5,435 bases of DNA, from NCBI GenBank assembly GCA_021160565.1, contig JAGHCG010000045.1, forward strand, positions 1 to 5,435, written 5' to 3'. The DNA is from a bacterium (lineage in GTDB: Bacteria; Ratteibacteria; UBA8468; B48-G9; JAFGKM01). Of this stretch, positions 1 to 5,428 are shown in pieces (the stretch's first letter is position 1; each line of letters begins with the position of its first letter). A program made the position numbers and the translations under genes. The notes beneath the pieces were generated by a model. The model was not told where the DNA came from. It saw only the letters and a list, made by a program, of their open reading frames with translations, and did not search any database.

Positions 1-20
1 ATACTTATCTCCTTTTTCAT
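1..20 (-). CDS. Start of a divergent gene, cut by the window edge
   Basis: Only the first six complete codons are visible, reading M-K-K-E-I-S from an ATG whose first base is position 20. The case for a real gene is its ribosome binding site: on the minus strand GGAGG lies at 30-26, five bases before the ATG, which is as good as any site in the window. The basic start would fit either a cytosolic protein or the beginning of a signal peptide, and nothing can be said about function. It is divergent from the nickel operon and shares a control region of about 180 bp with it, so co-regulation is possible but not shown. Confidence 0.6.
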
Positions 21-23
21 TTG

Positions 24-30
24 CACCTCC
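24..30 (-). promoter_or_regulatory. Ribosome binding site of the divergent gene
   Basis: The minus strand reads GGAGGTG here, with the GGAGG core ending five bases before the ATG at 20-18. It is the main support for calling a gene start at the window edge. Confidence 0.6.
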
Positions 31-68
31 AGTTCCTTTTATCTTACCTGAAGGTGCCCTATTTCGGG

Positions 69-122
69 TAGATTTTTTCCTGTCTCAACGATATAATTTC
101 GTATAGATTTATTATGTCTCAA
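69..122. repeat. Two imperfect direct repeats in the divergent control region
   Basis: Copy 1 (69-88) and copy 2 (104-122) both start TAGATTT and end TGTCTCAA, with only a few T/C-rich positions differing between; copy 2 is one base shorter. The starts are 35 bp apart. On the minus strand each copy begins TTGAGACA, so each could carry a -35-like TTGAGA for the divergent gene, but neither has a convincing -10 at 16-18 bp. They could be tandem binding sites for a regulator or a duplicated promoter segment. Two copies are too few for a CRISPR array. Confidence 0.5.
88..102. promoter_or_regulatory. 15 bp near-palindrome, possible operator
   Basis: ACGATATAATTTCGT has arms ACGA/TCGT that pair outward from a central A, with a single mismatched pair (92 against 98). 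It sits between the two direct repeats, about 30 bp upstream of the -35 of the nickel-operon promoter. It includes a perfect TATAAT (92-97), but I see no good -35 at the right spacing on the plus strand. The symmetry fits a dimeric regulator site. It does not look like the classical NikR operator (GTATGA-N16-TCATAC type), so the regulator cannot be named. Confidence 0.35.
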
Positions 123-131
123 TTCGAGAAC

Positions 132-159
132 TTGACAGAAAGGAGGATATTAATAAAAT
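132..159 (+). promoter_or_regulatory. Sigma70-type promoter of the porin-nik operon
   Basis: A perfect -35 TTGACA (132-137) is followed by a 16 bp spacer and TAAAAT (154-159), five of six matches to the -10 consensus. Transcription should begin around 165-168, leaving a leader of roughly 35-40 nt before the GTG at 203. That leaves no room for a cobalamin or NiCo riboswitch, so metal control, if present, is more likely exerted by a protein bound at or near this promoter. Confidence 0.75.
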
Positions 160-160
160 G

Positions 161-190
161 ATAACACGAATTTTAAAAAAATAACACAAA
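161..190 (+). repeat. ATAACAC direct repeat, 20 bp period, at the transcript start
   Basis: ATAACACGAA (161-170) and ATAACACAAA (181-190) differ in one of ten bases and begin exactly 20 bp apart, about two helical turns, with an A/T-rich stretch between. They begin one base after the -10 hexamer and cover the predicted transcription start. That position suits a repressor binding two sites on one face of the helix. The same ATAACACAA occurs at the promoter of the minus-strand gene pair (5401-5393). Confidence 0.4.
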
Positions 191-191
191 A

Positions 192-197
192 GAGAGG
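192..197 (+). promoter_or_regulatory. Ribosome binding site that sets the porin start
   Basis: GAGAGG at 192-197 (within AGAGAGGTGA) ends five bases before the GTG at 203. The in-frame GTG at 197 would overlap this site and has no purine-rich site of its own, so 203 is preferred over 197. Confidence 0.6.
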
Positions 198-202
198 TGA
201 GT

Positions 203-1387
203 GTGGGAAAATTAAAGTGGTGCTGGATGGTTTTAATTTTCTTTCTTTCAGGAAGTTTTTTGTTCTCTGAGGAGAAAGATTTAAAAGGAGAAGTCCAAAA
301 CTTAAAGAAACAGATAAAGATTTTACAGGAAAGGATTGTTCAACTTGAAAGTGAATTGAAAAAGAAAGAAGGTGGTGAGGAAGCGAATCTGATAGAAGGA
401 ATAAGTGTTGGTATCGGTGCCACTGGAATAATTCAGGGAACTGTAAATTCTGATGAGGATGAGACAGATGCTACAATTTCAGTGGATATTGAGTTTGAGA
501 AAGAATTACAGAATTATGGAAAGATGTATTTACATCTTGAAGGAGGAAGTGGAGAAGGAATTGATAGAAAGGGATATTTTTTCTCTCCTGTTAATACAGA
601 TGCAGTTGGAAACGCAAATATTGATATAGCGGAATTGTGGTATGAACATTATTTCAGAAATTTAACAATTACTTTTGGAAAACTTGATCCAACATGTTAT
701 ATTGACCAGAACAGGTTTGCAAATGATGAGACAACACAGTTTTTAAATAATACTTTCAAAAATAATCAAACAATAGAATTTCCAGACAACACTCTGGGGT
801 TCCATTTTCTTTTTGATAATGAAAAATTTGAAATTGAGGGTGGTTTTCTTGATGGAGATGCTGACTGGAATGAAGTTTTCAATAACCTTTTTATATTTTT
901 ACAGTTTAATTTTAAACCAGAATTTGCTGAGAAAGAAGGAAACTATAGAGTTTATGGCTGGATGAACAATACTCCTCACACTGAATTTTTAAATCCTTCC
1001 GAAGACGATGAGAAAAATTATGGATTTGGGTTGAGTTTTGACCAGTTTCTTACAGAGAAACTTGGAATTTTCGGAAGGTTTGGATGGGAGAATGGAAAAG
1101 TGTCTGAAAATGAATATGGATGGAGTATCGGTATGAATATCTCGGGGAATTGCTGGGGAAGGAAAGAAGATAATGTTGGAATTGCTTTTGGTCAGAATAT
1201 TTTCTCTGATGATTATAAAAAAGCGGGAAATTCAGGAAAAACTGAAAGTATTTTTGAAATTTATTATTCCTGGAAATTAAATGAACATCTTACAATTTCT
1301 CCAGATGTTCAGGTGGTGTGGAATGCAGGAGGAGAGGATAGAGATGCAATAGGTGTTTTTGGAGTTAGAGCACAGATTGATTTTTGA
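203..1387 (+). CDS. Outer-membrane porin, OprB-like, heading the nickel operon
   Basis: This 394-residue protein (GTG start at 203) has a signal peptide: a basic start GKLK, a hydrophobic core at about residues 6-21, and likely cleavage near S22. A short coiled coil follows (about 27-53, E/K/L-rich heptads), then alternating-pattern, aromatic-rich sequence typical of a transmembrane beta-barrel, ending in the terminal Phe expected of BAM-inserted proteins. The end, LTISPDVQVVW...GVFGVRAQIDF, resembles the closing strands of carbohydrate-selective porins (OprB family). A coiled coil before a barrel is also seen in OprP/OprO-type porins, so the family is less sure than the fold. It is the first gene after the operon promoter and lies 45 bp before nikK. 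From context I infer a route for nickel or a nickel chelate across the outer membrane; a sugar substrate is not excluded. Confidence 0.75.
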   Translation: MGKLKWCWMVLIFFLSGSFLFSEEKDLKGEVQNLKKQIKILQERIVQLESELKKKEGGEEANLIEGISVGIGATGIIQGTVNSDEDETDATISVDIEFEKELQNYGKMYLHLEGGSGEGIDRKGYFFSPVNTDAVGNANIDIAELWYEHYFRNLTITFGKLDPTCYIDQNRFANDETTQFLNNTFKNNQTIEFPDNTLGFHFLFDNEKFEIEGGFLDGDADWNEVFNNLFIFLQFNFKPEFAEKEGNYRVYGWMNNTPHTEFLNPSEDDEKNYGFGLSFDQFLTEKLGIFGRFGWENGKVSENEYGWSIGMNISGNCWGRKEDNVGIAFGQNIFSDDYKKAGNSGKTESIFEIYYSWKLNEHLTISPDVQVVWNAGGEDRDAIGVFGVRAQIDF

Positions 1388-1414
1388 CAGTTTTGGTGAC
1401 ATAAATTTTAAAAT
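1384..1414 (+). promoter_or_regulatory. Possible internal promoter before nikK
   Basis: TTGACA (1384-1389, overlapping the porin stop codon) and TAAAAT (1409-1414) repeat the two hexamers of the main promoter, but the 19 bp spacer is longer than optimal. If used, it would allow the transporter genes to be made without the porin. The stretch is AT-rich, so a chance match is quite possible. Confidence 0.3.
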
Positions 1415-1432
1415 AGTAACGAGGAGGTAAAA

Positions 1433-2221
1433 ATGAGAAAGTTCTTGTTCTGGAAAATAGTTTGTGGAATTTTCTTCTCTTTTGTAACTTTTTCCTTTGC
1501 TCACTTTGGGATGGTAATTCCTTCAAGTGATATTGTAGAAGAAAGAAGCAAAGCAGGAATATCTTTAAAAGTAATGTTTGCTCATCCCTTTGAAGGGGAA
1601 ACTATGGAAATGGCAAAACCTTCCGAATTTGGTGTTTATTTCAGAGGAAAAAAAATAAATCTCATAAACCAGTTGCAGAAGAGAATTTATAAAATGTACA
1701 GTGATAAAAAAGGACATACTGGCTGGTTCCTCAACTACAGATTGAAAAGACCGGGTGATTACATATTTTACTGTAAACCCCAGCCATACTGGGAAGAAGC
1801 AGAGGACAAATATATTGTTCATTATACAAAGGTTATAGTTAATGGGTTTGGCCTCCAAGATTCCTGGGATAAAGAAATAGGTTTGAAGGCAGAAATTATT
1901 CCTCTAACAAGACCTTATGGAATTTACACAGGAAATACATTTAGAGGTCTGGTTAAAATAAATGGAAAAGTGTCTCCATTTTGTGAAGTTGAAGTTGAAT
2001 ATTACAATAAAGATGGGAAGGTAAAACCACCTTATGAATGTTTTATAACTCAGGTAATTAAAACTGATGCAAATGGAATTTTCACATATTCTTTCCCGAA
2101 AGCAGGATGGTGGGGATTTGCTGCTCTTGGAGAAGATACGAAAAAGTTGCCATATAAAGGAAAGATGAAGGAAGTGGAAATTGGGGCTGTTCTCTGGGTG
2201 AAAGTATATGATATGAAATAA
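1433..2221 (+). CDS. nikK: Periplasmic nickel-uptake component, DUF4198 (NikK-type)
   Basis: This 262-residue exported protein belongs by sequence to the DUF4198/COG5266 family, which accompanies CbiM/NikM-type metal importers. The signal peptide (about 1-23, ending FSFA) should be cut before H24, giving a mature start HFGMVIPSS, a hallmark of the family. Other visible family features are [14 protein letters not shown] (about 50-63) and, near the end, AGWWGFAAL and [10 protein letters not shown]. The length is normal, no C-terminal membrane segment is evident, and the beta-rich pattern suggests Ig-like domains. The start is firm: GGAGG at 1423-1427 lies five bases before the ATG. Together with NikL it stands where cobalt systems have CbiN. 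Its likely role is to bind nickel outside the inner membrane and pass it to NikM; this is inferred. The K/L naming follows comparative-genomic usage as I recall it and could be exchanged. Confidence 0.8.
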   Translation: MRKFLFWKIVCGIFFSFVTFSFAHFGMVIPSSDIVEERSKAGISLKVMFAHPFEGETMEMAKPSEFGVYFRGKKINLINQLQKRIYKMYSDKKGHTGWFLNYRLKRPGDYIFYCKPQPYWEEAEDKYIVHYTKVIVNGFGLQDSWDKEIGLKAEIIPLTRPYGIYTGNTFRGLVKINGKVSPFCEVEVEYYNKDGKVKPPYECFITQVIKTDANGIFTYSFPKAGWWGFAALGEDTKKLPYKGKMKEVEIGAVLWVKVYDMK

Positions 2222-2223
2222 AA

Positions 2224-2829
2224 ATGCATATATCAGAAGGAGTTTTATCATTACCTGTTTTAGTTTCAGGAGATGTAATTGTAGCAGCAGGGACTTATCT
2301 TGGGATAAGAAGATTAGAAGAAAAAGATATACCTGAGGTTGCTATTCTTTCTGCTGGATTTTTTGTTGCTTCTTTAATTCATATTCCAGTAGGTCCTTCG
2401 AGTGTTCATCTTATTCTGAATGGTCTTGTTGGAATTCTTCTTGGATGGATAAGTTTTCCAGCAATTTTGCTTGCTTTATTTCTCCAGGCGATTCTTTTTC
2501 AATTTGGTGGACTTACAACCCTGGGAGTAAATACTGCCAATATGGCTTTACCCGCTGTTATTTGCTGGTATCTTTTCAGAAAAGGTGTGAGGAAAGAAGG
2601 TATTATTTTTGACATTTTCTCTTTTATGGCTGGTTTTTCTGGAGTTTTCTTTGGAGCAGTTTTTGTTGCTCTTTCTCTTGTTTCCACAGGAGAAATTTTT
2701 CTGAATATTTCAAAAGCAGTGATAGTTGCCCATCTTCCAGTTATGGTGATTGAAGGATTTATAACTCTTTTCATTCTAAAATTTTTAAAAAAAGCAAAAC
2801 CTGAAATATTGGAAATAAAGGGGAGATAA
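2224..2829 (+). CDS. nikM: Nickel ECF transporter substrate-binding membrane protein NikM
   Basis: This is the S component of a group I ECF importer (CbiM/NikM family), 201 residues, with several hydrophobic segments and both charged loops and short tails. It begins MHISEG: in characterised NikM the N-terminal amine and His2 bind Ni(II), so the start at 2224 is effectively fixed by function. The second key His is H62 in GPSSVHL (57-63), the form typical of NikM. Also conserved are GGLTTLGVNTANMALPA (95-111) and HLPVMVIEG (170-178). The gene starts two bases after the nikK stop and has no clear ribosome binding site, which suggests translational coupling. The NikM-like motif and the presence of nikK/nikL instead of cbiN favour nickel over cobalt, though the choice rests on family knowledge. 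Confidence 0.9.
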   Translation: MHISEGVLSLPVLVSGDVIVAAGTYLGIRRLEEKDIPEVAILSAGFFVASLIHIPVGPSSVHLILNGLVGILLGWISFPAILLALFLQAILFQFGGLTTLGVNTANMALPAVICWYLFRKGVRKEGIIFDIFSFMAGFSGVFFGAVFVALSLVSTGEIFLNISKAVIVAHLPVMVIEGFITLFILKFLKKAKPEILEIKGR

Positions 2830-2831
2830 AA

Positions 2832-3395
2832 ATGAAAAAGTTGCTCATTTTCTCTTTTCTGTTTCTTGCTTTCTCCCTTTATGCTCACAGAGTTGATATT
2901 TTTCCTTATATTGAAGGGAATAAATTGATGGTTGAATGCTATTTCAGCGATGGAACACCTGCGAAAAACTGTAAGGTTGAAATATACAAAGGAAAAGAGA
3001 AAATACTGGTGGGAAAAACTGATAATGAAGGAATTGCTTCTTTTCCCATAGACAAAATAAAAGGTGAAGTGAAAATAGTTTTGGTTGCCGGTATGGGACA
3101 CAGAGCAAAAACAATATACAGAATGGAAGAGGAAGAAAAACCTCAGATGGTGGAAGCACCACAGATAGAAAAGAAAGAGAATGTTGTAGAGAAAGTTAAA
3201 GAGGGAAAAGAAAAATATTTTGATGAGAAAGAAATTGAGAGGAAAATTGAACTGGCAGTTGAGAAAAGTATAAAACCCCTTATAAAAATGATGGAAGAGG
3301 AAAAAAGAAGAATAAAATTTTCAGAGGTTGTTGCAGGGATAGGCTATATTCTTGGAATTTTTGGAATAATAGCGATTCTTTACAGAAAAAAATGA
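2832..3395 (+). CDS. nikL: Membrane-anchored nickel-uptake accessory protein (NikL-type)
   Basis: This 187-residue protein has a signal peptide (1-18, ending SLYA) and probably a mature start at H19 (HRVDIFPYIEG). A compact beta domain of carboxypeptidase-regulatory-like type follows to about residue 95; it includes YFSDGTPAKNCKVEIY, TDNEG and the family-typical GMGHRA (87-92, with H90). A highly charged, Glu/Lys-rich segment (about 96-160) is predicted to be helical or coiled. One transmembrane helix (about 165-184) ends in RKK, so the domain sits outside the membrane on a stalk. GGGGAG at 2820-2825 supports the start, and the end overlaps nikQ by four bases (ATGA). The position between nikM and nikQ and the topology match NikL-type subunits that replace NikN. 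Its precise step in transport is not established; delivering or gating nickel for NikM is an inference. Confidence 0.8.
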   Translation: MKKLLIFSFLFLAFSLYAHRVDIFPYIEGNKLMVECYFSDGTPAKNCKVEIYKGKEKILVGKTDNEGIASFPIDKIKGEVKIVLVAGMGHRAKTIYRMEEEEKPQMVEAPQIEKKENVVEKVKEGKEKYFDEKEIERKIELAVEKSIKPLIKMMEEEKRRIKFSEVVAGIGYILGIFGIIAILYRKK

Positions 3396-4138
3396 TTGAT
3401 ACAAAACTTCTTGAAAGCAGAAATTTCCTTAAAGAAATGGACCCGAGATTGAAAATCATAAGCGGTTTTCTCTATTCTTTTATTGTTGCTGTGGAAAAGA
3501 AGTTCTTATTTCTGATTTATCTTTCTGCTTTGCCTCTTTTTCTTATAATTTTTCTTCCTGATATAAAAAATCTTTTCAAAAAACTTATTCCTGTAAATGT
3601 TTTCCTTCTTTTTCTGTGGATTCTGATACCTTTCACATATCCAGGGGAAAAAACTTCTTTCTTTTTTTTAAAACTGTCAGAAGAGGGGATTAGATACTGC
3701 TGGATGATAACTTTAAAAGCAAATTTAATAGTGATTACCACAACCCTTCTTCTTTCCACTTCTCCTTTTCTTCATATTATTCATGCCCTCCATCACTTAA
3801 AACTCCCTGAAAAACTTGTCAATCTTTTTTACTTTTTTTCAAGATATATCCCTGTCCTGAATAGAGAAACGACAAGATTAAGAATTTCCATGAAGGCAAG
3901 AAGTTTTATTCCTAAAACTTCTATCCATACCTATAAAACATATGGAAACCTTGTTGGAATGATAATTCTCAATTCATATAATAGGGCAGGGAAAGTTTAT
4001 ACAGCAATGAAAGCGAGAAGTTTTTCTGGGACATTCTGGACAAAAAATCATTTCATCTGGAAGAGAAAAGATAATATAACCTCTTTAATTTTCACTCTCT
4101 ATTTTGTAACTTACTTTATACTAAAATGGCTCCAATAA
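3392..4138 (+). CDS. nikQ: ECF transporter transmembrane coupling protein NikQ
   Basis: This is the T component (CbiQ/NikQ/EcfT family), which links the metal-binding NikM to the NikO ATPase. It has 248 residues, a usual family length. The family signature near the start is DPRLKII (17-23). Hydrophobic helices lie at about 23-55, 66-82 and 105-123, with another at the C-terminus (about 229-246). Between them are the two cytoplasmic coupling-helix motifs, MKARSF at 167-172 and 206-211, which in this family dock into grooves of the ATPases. Both read Ala-Arg-Ser where the usual consensus is Ala-Arg-Gly. The start shares ATGA with the nikL stop, and the 3' end overlaps nikO by 13 bases, so synthesis of the core subunits is probably coupled. 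Confidence 0.9.
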   Translation: MIDTKLLESRNFLKEMDPRLKIISGFLYSFIVAVEKKFLFLIYLSALPLFLIIFLPDIKNLFKKLIPVNVFLLFLWILIPFTYPGEKTSFFFLKLSEEGIRYCWMITLKANLIVITTTLLLSTSPFLHIIHALHHLKLPEKLVNLFYFFSRYIPVLNRETTRLRISMKARSFIPKTSIHTYKTYGNLVGMIILNSYNRAGKVYTAMKARSFSGTFWTKNHFIWKRKDNITSLIFTLYFVTYFILKWLQ

Positions 4139-4788
4139 TAATCCTTGAAGATATTTCAATTGAATATCCTGAAAGAGGGAAAGTACTTGATGGAATCTCT
4201 CTTAGTGTAAATAAAGGAGAAAAAGTTGGAATAAAAGGAGCAAATGGGACTGGCAAAACAACACTTCTTCATATTATAGATGGACTTTTGACACCGGATA
4301 ATGGAAAAATCTTTCTTTTTGGGAAGGAAATGAAATCAGAAGAGGATTTCAGGGAAGCAAGGAAAAAAATCGGGTTTCTTTTTCAGGACTCAGATGACCA
4401 GCTTTTCTCTCCCACTGTGGAGGATGATATTGCTTTTGGTCCATTAAACCTTGGATGGGAAAGAAAAAGAGTAAAAGAAAAAGTAGAAGAAGTAATAAAA
4501 GAATTTGGACTGGAGAACTTAAGAAAAAGATTTTCACATACACTTTCTTACGGAGAGAAAAAAATAGTGGCAATAGCAACTGTTGTGGTGATGGAACCAG
4601 AAATTTTCCTTTTTGATGAACCAACTACTGCCCTTGATGAAAAAACAGAAAGAAAAATTAAAGATTTTATCCTTCAACAAAAAGAGAAAACTTTTATTAT
4701 AGTGTCCCATCAGGATAATTTTTTAAAAGAAGTATGTAATAGATTGTATGAACTTAAGAATGGAAAAATCACCCCTATTCCTTCATAA
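4126..4788 (+). CDS. nikO: ECF nickel transporter ATPase NikO
   Basis: This is a cytoplasmic ABC ATPase that powers import through NikQ/NikM, probably as a homodimer since only one ATPase gene is present. It has 220 residues: Walker A GANGTGKTT (38-46), Q-loop FQDSDDQLFSPTVEDDIAFGP (Q87; the DDQLF form is characteristic of CbiO/NikO/EcfA), signature LSYGEKK (140-146), Walker B IFLFDEP (160-166) with catalytic E165, D-loop ALD (169-171) and H-loop H195. All catalytic residues are present. The signature has Tyr where LSGGQ has its first Gly. It is shorter than many CbiO/EcfA proteins (about 270-280) because the C-terminal extension is missing. The ATG at 4126 lies 13 bases inside nikQ without a clear ribosome binding site; no other start fits the ILEDISIEYP beginning. 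It ends the operon. Confidence 0.92.
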   Translation: MAPIIILEDISIEYPERGKVLDGISLSVNKGEKVGIKGANGTGKTTLLHIIDGLLTPDNGKIFLFGKEMKSEEDFREARKKIGFLFQDSDDQLFSPTVEDDIAFGPLNLGWERKRVKEKVEEVIKEFGLENLRKRFSHTLSYGEKKIVAIATVVVMEPEIFLFDEPTTALDEKTERKIKDFILQQKEKTFIIVSHQDNFLKEVCNRLYELKNGKITPIPS

Positions 4789-4811
4789 GTTCTTGGTTTT
4801 CAATTGCTTCT

Positions 4812-4824
4812 CACCCCCGGGGTG
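4812..4824. repeat. GC-rich palindrome between convergent genes
   Basis: CACCCCCGGGGTG is a perfect odd-length palindrome (six pairs about C4818) in a 38 bp gap between the nikO stop and the stop of the minus-strand gene. As RNA from either strand it could form a stem of five G-C-rich pairs with a three-base loop. No T-run follows on either strand, so it is not a standard intrinsic terminator. It may still slow polymerase or protect 3' ends at the convergent junction. Confidence 0.4.
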
Positions 4825-4826
4825 TG

Positions 4827-5048
4827 TCAGGGAGATTTCTTGGTAAGAGCATTGAGGATGAGATAGGCAACAATTACAAATATTATAAGGAAAGCCAAAC
4901 TCCATATAAGAATTTTCCATGGGAAATGAGGATATTCTTCTTTGTATTTCTGTTCATAATAACTTCCAACAATTTCTGCTATTTCTTCCGGCGATTTACC
5001 TTTCAGTCTTTCTTTCCACTCTTCAGAGTTGAAGTCCGGTTTCTCCAT
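4827..5048 (-). CDS. Small single-span membrane protein, function unknown
   Basis: This 73-residue protein is not recognised. Its soluble N-terminal part is charged and probably helical (EKPDFNSEEWKERLKGKSPE, then an amphipathic EEIAEIVGSYYEQKYKEE stretch), followed by PHFPW and one transmembrane helix at about residues 45-67, ending TKKSP. There is no signal peptide, so it is probably a tail-anchored inner-membrane protein with the charged part in the cytoplasm. The start lies 26 bases inside the upstream gene, with AGGA four bases before the ATG on the minus strand. The shared arrangement and matching single-span architecture suggest the two proteins act together. A plus-strand reading of the same DNA is Phe-rich low-complexity sequence and much less plausible. 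Confidence 0.65.
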   Translation of the reverse strand: MEKPDFNSEEWKERLKGKSPEEIAEIVGSYYEQKYKEEYPHFPWKILIWSLAFLIIFVIVAYLILNALTKKSP

Positions 5049-5382
5049 GGGTTCCTGGAGTTAATTTTTCACTCTCTGGTTCTTCAATAGGCGTTTCTGT
5101 GGTCAATATTTCAGAAAATTTTTTTATAGTTGTATCAATCTTTTCTTTAATCAAATCAATTTCTTTTTTCTTATTTTCCCACTCTTTTGCTATTTCTTTT
5201 AATTGTTTTTTAAATATTTCTTTTTTAGCAGTGGCTTCCTTTTTTGTAATAATGAGTTGTTTTTCAAGTACATCGATTTCCTTTTCAAGCAATTTTATTT
5301 TGTTTTCTTGAAATTTATACCCGGAATAAAACCCTCCTGCAAAGAACAGCAAAAGAAAAATGAAGATAAAAGTAATTTTCAT
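5023..5382 (-). CDS. Membrane-anchored coiled-coil protein, function unknown
   Basis: This 119-residue protein starts with a hydrophobic segment (about 3-20, ITFIFIFLLLFFAGGFYSG) that acts as an uncleaved anchor or signal. A long Lys/Glu/Ile/Leu heptad-rich coiled coil follows (about 22-90), then a Thr/Pro/Glu-rich tail (TTETPIEEPESEKLTPGT) that looks disordered. The family is not recognised; the architecture resembles small envelope or division-type coiled-coil proteins such as FtsB/FtsL, but no motif supports that. The start is good: AAGGGG (5394-5389 on the minus strand) is six bases before the ATG, with a promoter just upstream. The gene overlaps the next by 26 bases, implying a two-gene transcript. 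It converges on the nickel operon and there is no sign that it belongs to it. Confidence 0.65.
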   Translation of the reverse strand: MKITFIFIFLLLFFAGGFYSGYKFQENKIKLLEKEIDVLEKQLIITKKEATAKKEIFKKQLKEIAKEWENKKKEIDLIKEKIDTTIKKFSEILTTETPIEEPESEKLTPGTHGETGLQL

Positions 5383-5399
5383 TTTTTACCCCTTGTGTT

Positions 5400-5428
5400 A
5401 TAATAGTATATCAGAAAAAGTTTTTCAA
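5400..5428 (-). promoter_or_regulatory. Promoter of the minus-strand gene pair
   Basis: On the minus strand TTGAAA (5428-5423), a 17 bp spacer and TATTAT (5405-5400) form a good sigma70-type promoter. The start would fall near 5393, at the ribosome binding site, giving a very short leader. A second -10-like TATACT lies at 5410-5405 but lacks a good -35. The sequence ATAACACAA (5401-5393) overlaps the -10 and start region and is identical to the box at 181-189 of the nickel-operon leader. Confidence 0.6.

Noticed and set aside
55..78. Hairpin TGCCC/GGGTA followed by ATTTTTT, resembling a plus-strand intrinsic terminator
   Set aside because: The stem has only five pairs including one G-T, and no plus-strand gene ends before it; the adjacent gene runs the other way. 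Most likely chance.
69..122. CRISPR-like repeat and spacer
   Set aside because: Only two imperfect copies of unequal length, with a gap of 15 bp, too short for a spacer, and no cas genes nearby.
158..184. Eight-codon ORF (MITRILKK) preceded by AAGGAGG, resembling a leader peptide for attenuation
   Set aside because: Its ATG overlaps the -10 hexamer of the operon promoter, so it would not be transcribed from that promoter. The spacing from GGAGG is a long 11 bases, and its Arg codon is CGA whereas the surrounding genes use AGA/AGG. It would need an upstream promoter that I cannot find convincingly.
21..202. Cobalamin or NiCo riboswitch upstream of the metal operon
   Set aside because: The likely transcript start near 166 leaves about 37 nt of leader, too short for either, and no conserved riboswitch core is visible.
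2499..3101. Minus-strand ORF of 200 residues across nikM and nikL
   Set aside because: It lies opposite two well-supported genes and its translation has no recognisable domain or coherent membrane pattern.
2224..4788. Cobalt importer CbiMNQO
   Set aside because: There is no cbiN; its place is taken by NikK- and NikL-type genes, and the NikM motif GPSSVHL is the nickel type. Cobalt transport cannot be excluded by sequence alone.
4824..5090. Plus-strand ORF of 88 residues overlapping the minus-strand gene pair
   Set aside because: It is Phe-rich and low in complexity, lacks a ribosome binding site, and mirrors Lys/Glu-rich minus-strand coding sequence.
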